DNA of 21,029 nucleotides from Thiotrichales bacterium (GTDB lineage: Bacteria; Pseudomonadota; Gammaproteobacteria; J044). Positions within the stretch are counted from its first letter, which is position 1. Each line of letters starts with the position of its first letter. Under the pieces are notes generated by a model. It saw nothing but the letters and a program-made list of their open reading frames with translations, had not been told where the DNA came from and ran no database searches. The stretch covers positions 1 through 21,029 of the forward strand of contig JANTGN010000021.1 of assembly GCA_024762895.1 (NCBI GenBank). The letters run 5' to 3'. Made by a program: the position numbers and the translations under genes. Of the stretch, positions 15,876 to 21,029 are shown piece after piece.

Positions 15876-15919
15876 GAATAAAAACGAAATCCATGGGGTG
15901 TAACCACTCCATGGATTTC
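15876..15919 (-). terminator. Rho-independent terminator of cysG, in the fabA leader
   Basis: A perfect 11-bp stem, GAAATCCATGG (15886-15896 on the plus strand) with CCATGGATTTC (15909-15919), around a 12-base loop, is followed on the minus strand by GTTTTTATT. It sits between the cysG stop (15974) and fabA start (15847). TACAAT on the minus strand at 15937-15932 could be a fabA -10 element with a poor -35, in which case the hairpin would fall inside the fabA leader. Confidence 0.75.
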
Positions 15920-15973
15920 ATAAAATGGGGCATTGTATCACAGTGACAAACCCTGTACTCCCTGCGTAATTAA

Positions 15974-17410
15974 CTAGATATTCTCCCGCTTATCAATAAA
16001 GCTGGAGGTTCTGGGATCATCTTCAATCAGGGGTTCAAACCACTTCAGTTTTTCCTGCAGGGCCACCACCTCACCGACGATGATCAGGGTCGGTGGCTTG
16101 ATATCATTCTCTTCAACGATCTGTGGAAGATTGGCCAGGGTGCCGGTATAAACCTGCTGATGAACCGTGGTGCCCTGCTGAACCAGGGCGGCGGGTGTTT
16201 CAGGATCACGCCCATGCTCAATCAGTTTTTGCGATAGCACCTGGACACCATGGAGCCCCATATAGAAGACCACGGTCTGATGGGCATGGGCCAGCATAGG
16301 CCAGTTCAGATCCACGGTCCCATCCTTGAGATGGCCGGTGACCAGTACACAGGCCTGGGCATAATCTCTATGGGTTAGTGGAATCCCGGCATAGGTCGAA
16401 CAACCCGAGGCCGCGGTAATACCAGGAACAACCTGGAACAACACGCCCTCATCCGTCAGGGTATCGATTTCTTCCCCACCACGGCCAAAGATAAACGAGT
16501 CCCCCCCCTTCAGGCGCAGGACCCGCTTGCCTTCTTTGGCCAGACGAACCAGCAGCTCGTTAATATTTTCCTGCTTCATGGCGTGATCAGAACGCGCCTT
16601 GCCCACATAGATACGCTCGGCATCCTTACGCACCATGTTCAGGATCGCGGGTGATACCAGGCGATCATAGACCACAACATCGGCCTGCTGCATCAGTCGC
16701 AGGGCCTTAAAGGTCAGCAGGTCGGGGTCGCCGGGGCCGGCACCGACGAGATAGACCTCACCATGATGCTCAAGGTCCTTCGCTTCTTCCAGGGAATGCT
16801 CCAGCGCCTCGCGGGCAGCGACCTCGCGACCGGCAAACAGCAACTGGCTAACCTGTCCATCCAGGACATTTTCCCAGAACAGGCGACGCTGACGAACCGT
16901 CGGGAAACGCGCCTTCACTTTTCCCCTGAAGCTCTCGACCAGGGCACCCAGGCGACCAAAGGCGGCCGGTATGAATGCCTCGAGCTGAGACTTCAGCAGA
17001 CGGGCCAGTACCGGTGAGGCACCTCCAGTTGAGATCGCCACCTGCACCGGGGAACGATCAATCACGGAGGGCACAATAAAACTGCAGAGTTCCGGCTGGT
17101 CTACCACATTAACGGGGATGCCCTGTTGATTGGCCAGCTCTGAGACATGCCGGTTAATCTCAGGCTTATCCGTCGCGGCAATTGCCAGTGCCTGTCCGTG
17201 TATATCCTGATCTTCAAACAGACGATCCAGGTGCTGAATGACACCCTGATCACGTAGCTTGATCAGGTCCTCACAGAGCTGCGGGCAAACCACCGTGACG
17301 CGCGCCCCGGCCTCCAGCAAACTGGCCACCTTGCGTGCGGCGATCTGACCACCACCAACGATCAGACAATCACGCTCATTCAGATTCAGGAATATTGGAA
17401 AATACTGCAT
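15974..17410 (-). CDS. cysG: Siroheme synthase (CysG), fused three-activity type
   Basis: Makes siroheme from uroporphyrinogen III. The N-terminal half is the NAD-dependent precorrin-2 dehydrogenase and ferrochelatase: a dinucleotide-binding GGGQIAARK (19-27), the catalytic Asp of NVVD (D104) and STGGASPVLARLL (127-139). The C-terminal half is the SAM-dependent uroporphyrinogen methyltransferase: VYLVGAGPGDPDLLT (219-233), LRLKGGDSFIFGRGGEE (298-314), VVPGITAASGCSTYAG (327-342) and the GHLKDG loop (359-364). At 478 residues it has the length of the E. coli type. Position 128, a serine in the enterobacterial enzyme, is threonine here. AAGGTG lies 5 bases before the ATG. A DsrS-like gene two genes upstream is consistent with siroheme supply for a dissimilatory or assimilatory sulfite reductase. 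Confidence 0.96.
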   Translation of the reverse strand: MQYFPIFLNLNERDCLIVGGGQIAARKVASLLEAGARVTVVCPQLCEDLIKLRDQGVIQHLDRLFEDQDIHGQALAIAATDKPEINRHVSELANQQGIPVNVVDQPELCSFIVPSVIDRSPVQVAISTGGASPVLARLLKSQLEAFIPAAFGRLGALVESFRGKVKARFPTVRQRRLFWENVLDGQVSQLLFAGREVAAREALEHSLEEAKDLEHHGEVYLVGAGPGDPDLLTFKALRLMQQADVVVYDRLVSPAILNMVRKDAERIYVGKARSDHAMKQENINELLVRLAKEGKRVLRLKGGDSFIFGRGGEEIDTLTDEGVLFQVVPGITAASGCSTYAGIPLTHRDYAQACVLVTGHLKDGTVDLNWPMLAHAHQTVVFYMGLHGVQVLSQKLIEHGRDPETPAALVQQGTTVHQQVYTGTLANLPQIVEENDIKPPTLIIVGEVVALQEKLKWFEPLIEDDPRTSSFIDKRENI

Positions 17411-17486
17411 ACTTTCACCTTGATCATACTGGGCATTTCTCAGAATGCGCCGAACTATACTGCTGATTCAATAACTTGTATATCAC

Positions 17487-18032
17487 TCAGGCCTCGATTC
17501 TACGGGCTCCGGTCACCTCGACCCGGGCAAACGAATCCTTGATCCATCGGCTCAATACCTGTTTTGCAAAACGCTCTATACCTTCATTTTCAGGGTTGCG
17601 CCTGATCATGTTAACGACCAGATCAATCTTCAGCGCATTGGGTGTAAAGTGTTGAACCAGTTTCTGATAAGCATCGGACTGTCCGGGTCTGACAGGGGGC
17701 ATGGTAAAGGCCAGGGTCTGTACCGTTTCGAAACTCACACTGGAAAAGGCCGCGCGCAGGCACTTACGTATTTCTTCCCGCGCCAGCCTGGCCATCAGCC
17801 AGCTGATATTATCGGCGGCATCCAGGAGATCTTTTTCGATCAGCCCCTGCTCCCTGAAAAACTCCAGGGCCGGGTAATACCCCAGCTGCTGCTGGCGCGT
17901 ATACAGATCCACCTGTTCGGCCAGCTGCTCTCCGACCACCAGAGGAGAGGCCGCCATATGCTCCTCCCAGACCTCATCCAGCATCCAGACCTTCAGGTTG
18001 ATGAATACCTTGTGGTGATAGACACCTGCCAT
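17487..18032 (-). CDS. Conserved-looking protein of unknown function, 181 residues
   Basis: I do not recognise this family. The protein looks soluble and mostly helical, with no signal peptide or membrane segment. Notable strings are VYHHKVFINLKVWMLDEVWE near the N-terminus (4-23), EIRKCLRAAFSSVSFETVQT (87-106) with its only cysteine at 91, and a basic C-terminal helix (RWIKDSFARVEVTGARRIEA). The ATG at 18032 follows the stop of the DsrS-like gene by 2 bases, so the two are surely cotranscribed and probably translationally coupled. The cysG start lies about 76 bases after its stop, so cysG may share the transcript. A role in the same sulfur or siroheme context is an inference from position. 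Confidence 0.8.
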   Translation of the reverse strand: MAGVYHHKVFINLKVWMLDEVWEEHMAASPLVVGEQLAEQVDLYTRQQQLGYYPALEFFREQGLIEKDLLDAADNISWLMARLAREEIRKCLRAAFSSVSFETVQTLAFTMPPVRPGQSDAYQKLVQHFTPNALKIDLVVNMIRRNPENEGIERFAKQVLSRWIKDSFARVEVTGARRIEA

Positions 18033-18034
18033 AT

Positions 18035-19216
18035 TCAGGAACGCCGCTTATTTCGCCCCTGAAGCAGGCCCGTACATTCCAGGATCGGGCCGGATACCGG
18101 CTCCAGCTTCTTACGCATCAGGGTGCCAATCGCGTCGGTACGCGCAAAAATGGGGTTGATCACCAGTTCGCTGACCATCGACAGGGTCAGGAGGGCCTCG
18201 ATCTCATCCTGCATCCCAGATACACGCTCCATAACAGCGCCAAGGGACTCATCCGAATCCGACTGCATATACTCCTGCGCCAGCCTGATCAGGCTCTGCA
18301 TATCCACCTCGGAACCTTCCAGTTCGTGCAAACGCGTGTTATTGACGCCGCTTTGTGGTGCGCATTCGGGGCAGGTGCTTTCAAAGTAATGACTGATCAC
18401 TCGAAGATAACCAATCACCACATCCTGGTTGTTCGGTTTCTTAACCACCTTTTCCAGGGTCTGCAGAAAGGCCTGACCGCGGGGACTGAATAGACGCAGC
18501 AACTGCCTGGCATACACATTACCCGATGCCGCAATATCCTCCAGGGCATCTGAGGCCTCTACAAACAGCGGACTAGCCGGGACTTCCTCGGGTAAGTTAT
18601 CGGGGTCGGCCGCCAGAAAACCGAGCAGGTAGGTATTTTTTCTCTTGCCCTGCCCCCAGAGTTTTTCACGTTCGTCCTCGGAGATCAGGCCCGGTTGCAG
18701 GATCAGGCGTACCGATTCCCCGATGGCCCACTGCTCCTCTTCAAAAGGCAGGAACTCAATCAGGAACTCGGCCAACTGCCGGCCGGTTACGCCTTCCACG
18801 ACCTCCTGGTGATTGAGTAAACGGCGTGCATTATTTGAGGTCGACATGGCCCACCAGGCCCTGGCGGCGATTTCGTCACTAAGATGTGCGGCATGGACGA
18901 CGGCCACGACCGCTTCCGGCTCTCCCAGTAACAGCAGCCGCCCCAGGCTTTCATCGTCCCGCTCCTGCCCCATGCGGGTCCAGCGCCTGAGATAGACCGG
19001 ATAGCCCCCGGGTGAGCCAAGGAAATGGGTCGAGAGTAATTCTCGCACCTGTTTGAGATACTTGTCCTCCAGGCAATTGGGGTTGAGCTGAACCTTCGCC
19101 TCGCCCTTGTCGGTCAGGGCATGCACAACGAGTCGTGACTCATCGATTCGTATCGCCTGGGGCTTTTGCGCCATCATGACATTAAGGCGCAGACTGTCTT
19201 CGCTGGATAAAGCCAT
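18035..19216 (-). CDS. dsrS: DsrS-like sulfur-oxidation accessory protein
   Basis: A 393-residue soluble protein. From memory its N-terminal part, especially QAIRIDESRLVVHAL (20-34), LGSPGGYPVYLRRWTRMGQ (66-84) and LLLLGEPEAVVAVVHA (94-109), resembles DsrS, the last gene of the dsr cluster in purple sulfur bacteria such as Allochromatium. DsrS is a cytoplasmic protein of unclear mechanism reported to support dsr function. A later CPEC (282-285) could bind a metal. There is no enzyme motif I can name. Here it is separate from any other dsr gene and stands between a MoxR/VWA pair and the cysG side. The start ATG has no obvious ribosome site; the gap to the upstream stop is 28 bases. The name is moderately certain and should be checked by a profile search. 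Confidence 0.65.
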   Translation of the reverse strand: MALSSEDSLRLNVMMAQKPQAIRIDESRLVVHALTDKGEAKVQLNPNCLEDKYLKQVRELLSTHFLGSPGGYPVYLRRWTRMGQERDDESLGRLLLLGEPEAVVAVVHAAHLSDEIAARAWWAMSTSNNARRLLNHQEVVEGVTGRQLAEFLIEFLPFEEEQWAIGESVRLILQPGLISEDEREKLWGQGKRKNTYLLGFLAADPDNLPEEVPASPLFVEASDALEDIAASGNVYARQLLRLFSPRGQAFLQTLEKVVKKPNNQDVVIGYLRVISHYFESTCPECAPQSGVNNTRLHELEGSEVDMQSLIRLAQEYMQSDSDESLGAVMERVSGMQDEIEALLTLSMVSELVINPIFARTDAIGTLMRKKLEPVSGPILECTGLLQGRNKRRS

Positions 19217-19244
19217 AGTATGTTTAATTAATTATGAACAGCCA

Positions 19245-20510
19245 TCAGTTTAGCTGGATACGTTGTCCCCAGGGAACCTGGGCCTTGCCCTTGACCAGCC
19301 AGATAACCGGGAATGAGGGTTCGTAATCGGGAAATTCACCTTTGGCATCGGTGAAATAAACCAGCAGATCCGGCTGCCGATCCTGGGCATCGGCCCACTC
19401 CATCACCGGGCGAAAACTGGTGCCCCCACCACCGGCAAAACGCTCGGGCATAACCAGCTCATCCCAGGACTCGAATACCCAGGGGCCCCCTTCGGCCAGT
19501 TTACTGTCACAGGCATGGAGGATAATACGCGCCCGCATCAGGCTCTTGATGGCATTGACCTCGGCCACGAATTCACTGATCTCCTTGTCAGTGATGGAAC
19601 CGCTGACATCCAGGGCCACCACGACCTCGATCTGGGCACTGCGCAGGCTGGGATAGATGGCCGGATCACCACGACGGGTCGATGGCCGGGTATAACTATA
19701 ATCATCACGGGCCGTGGCCGTCATATAACGCGACAACAGCATGCGCCAGGGGAGCTTTGGCTGCAGGAGATAATCCACCATGCGCGCCATTTCACCGCTC
19801 AACTTGCCCGCCTGCATGGCCTGCTGGGCAGCGCCCGCCATTCGCTGCTGCCACTGCACACTCAGCTCATCGCTCTCGCCACTGGATAAGGGGGGTGGTC
19901 GGTCAGCGCCTCCGGCATTGGGGTCGATCTCACCCTCGGGGGTACTGCTGCCGGCACCCTCTCCATCACCCTCACCGGGTTGTTCATCCGGTTTCTGGTC
20001 GCTGGGCTCGTCGGGCTTGTTCTGGCCTTTACCATCGCCGTCATTATCCTGATCCTGGTCTTCGTCATAGACATGGTCATCCAGGGTCTCCTGCAAAGGG
20101 TTATCCTGGATATAGGGGTAGATCTCCTCGGCCGTCATATCTTCATAACTGCGTTCATGCAATATGCCGGGGGGCGGCTTGAGACCATCTTTGAGCAGGA
20201 TAGGATTGACCGCGTAGTCACAAGCAATGTCCCAGCGCTTTTTTACACGATGTTCACGCCGGGCAAAGTGCGACAGGGCGCAATGGAGGGCTTCGTGTGC
20301 CAGCACAAACTGGGTCTGCTCGATATCCAGGGCTTCGATATATTCAGGATTAAAATAAAATTTGCGCGCATCGGTGGCAGTGGTCTTACACCAGTCGGGC
20401 TTGGCAGGCACCATTGGCAGGCGCAGAACCAGGGCTCCCAGAAACGGCTTGTCCAGAATCAGCCTTGTACGAGCGGCCGTTAACTTGGTCTGTATGGCTT
20501 CCTGATCCAT
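19245..20510 (-). CDS. Putative metallopeptidase-VWA protein (DUF2201 type), partner of the MoxR ATPase
   Basis: A 421-residue cytoplasmic protein of the VWA-like/DUF2201 type. The N-terminal part has a zinc-peptidase-like AHEALHCALSHFARRE (71-86), an HExxH site, followed by WDIACDYAVNPILL (93-106), typical of this family. A long acidic, low-complexity linker (about 141-215; Asp, Gln, Gly, Glu and Pro) joins it to a C-terminal VWA domain. The metal-ion adhesion site is complete: DVSGS (301-305), T364 in GGGTSF and D388 in YFTDAKG. It starts about 10 bases after the ATPase stop. A GTG at 20513 directly before the ATG is the alternative start. In known MoxR/VWA pairs the ATPase and VWA protein act as a chaperone that inserts metals or remodels complexes. 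The client here is unknown; the neighbouring sulfur genes are only a hint. Confidence 0.88.
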   Translation of the reverse strand: MDQEAIQTKLTAARTRLILDKPFLGALVLRLPMVPAKPDWCKTTATDARKFYFNPEYIEALDIEQTQFVLAHEALHCALSHFARREHRVKKRWDIACDYAVNPILLKDGLKPPPGILHERSYEDMTAEEIYPYIQDNPLQETLDDHVYDEDQDQDNDGDGKGQNKPDEPSDQKPDEQPGEGDGEGAGSSTPEGEIDPNAGGADRPPPLSSGESDELSVQWQQRMAGAAQQAMQAGKLSGEMARMVDYLLQPKLPWRMLLSRYMTATARDDYSYTRPSTRRGDPAIYPSLRSAQIEVVVALDVSGSITDKEISEFVAEVNAIKSLMRARIILHACDSKLAEGGPWVFESWDELVMPERFAGGGGTSFRPVMEWADAQDRQPDLLVYFTDAKGEFPDYEPSFPVIWLVKGKAQVPWGQRIQLN

Positions 20511-20520
20511 CACTTACGGA

Positions 20521-21029
20521 TCAGGTATAAAGCATGACATCGGCGATACTGTCCGCCCATCGACCAAACTGTTCGACCTGGAACAGGTCTTCACCAATGG
20601 CGCGATGCATATCCGACACCAGCATTACACCCATTTCACGCTGCCTGAAACTGCCCGCATAATCGAGGATACGACCATAAACCTCGTTGGCCTGCTCCGA
20701 CCCCCTGGCGCGTATTGCACGTCCGACCAGTGCCGATGCCACGGCATACTGAAGATCGATCTCCTTGGGAGTAGGTACCGACTCTCCACGCAGTATGGCA
20801 TCCAGATCCGGCATATTATCCAGGTTATCAATAAAGGCCTTTAGTTCTACACCGGCCGCCGGGCCGACACAGGACTGCAGGGCACCCAGAAACAGCTCAG
20901 GGTGGTCCTCGAATTTGTGCAGGGCGTTGTGCGCAAACTCCCAGGAACGGGGCGACGGGAAGGCCACCGGATTATGCGCGGGATCAAAATCAAACAGCAG
21001 GTCGGGTCGAAAACGCAGAAAACCAATCA
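20521..21029 (-). CDS. MoxR-type AAA ATPase, C-terminal part (5' end outside window)
   Basis: The frame is open to the window edge, giving the last 169 or so residues. RFRPDLLFDFDPAHNPVAFP and SPRSWEFAHNAL match the C-terminal lid of MoxR-like AAA ATPases, where the PTPRSWE-type string carries the sensor-2 arginine. Helical segments follow, for example EIDLQYAVASALVGRAIRAR and VEQFGRWADSIADVM. The Walker A and B motifs must lie beyond 21029, so activity cannot be judged. The stop at 20521 is about 10 bases before the metallopeptidase-VWA gene, a common pairing. The in-frame GTG at 20967 is internal and not a start, because family sequence continues upstream of it. Confidence 0.85.
   Translation of the reverse strand, partial: IGFLRFRPDLLFDFDPAHNPVAFPSPRSWEFAHNALHKFEDHPELFLGALQSCVGPAAGVELKAFIDNLDNMPDLDAILRGESVPTPKEIDLQYAVASALVGRAIRARGSEQANEVYGRILDYAGSFRQREMGVMLVSDMHRAIGEDLFQVEQFGRWADSIADVMLYT

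Overview
The window looks like a chromosomal segment from a gammaproteobacterium, probably a sulfur oxidiser. FabA and FabB form a pair, CysG is the fused three-activity type, and next to it lies a gene whose N-terminal half reads like DsrS, a protein of the dsr sulfur-oxidation clusters. No other dsr gene is present, so the lifestyle is an inference. Every gene I accept is on the minus strand, so transcription runs from high to low coordinates.

Right part (21029 to 14085), GC-rich and ordinary in composition: the C-terminal end of a MoxR-type AAA ATPase, a DUF2201-type protein with an HExxH site and a VWA domain, a DsrS-like protein, an unrecognised 181-residue protein, siroheme synthase CysG, a terminator, then fabA-fabB and a second terminator. 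The ATPase/VWA pair resembles MoxR/VWA chaperone modules. The siroheme enzyme beside dsrS fits a link to siroheme-dependent sulfite reductase chemistry.

Middle part (13593 to 9877): four genes joined by 4-base overlaps. They encode an exported ChrB-like/rhodanese fusion, a ferric-reductase-like membrane cytochrome b, an exported TolB-like beta-propeller and an exported protein with FlgD-type Ig repeats. The order suggests one envelope redox or stress operon of unknown job.

Left-middle part (9718 to 2156): a second tight run. It holds a large exported protein with PKD and FlgD-type Ig domains, a small exported coiled-coil protein, a 1389-residue Rhs/YD-repeat protein with a Sec signal peptide, and a very AT-rich four-helix membrane protein 7 bases after it. 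The Rhs C-terminal 151 residues match no toxin family I know, and the membrane protein is placed where an immunity protein would be. The FlgD-type module of the large protein shares a motif string with the last protein of the previous operon, which ties the two operons together.

Left end (2155 to 1): an intergenic stretch with two 81-bp direct repeats around the left end and first codons of an IS110-family transposase, a cluster of small hairpins, then a PiT-family phosphate transporter that runs off the window.
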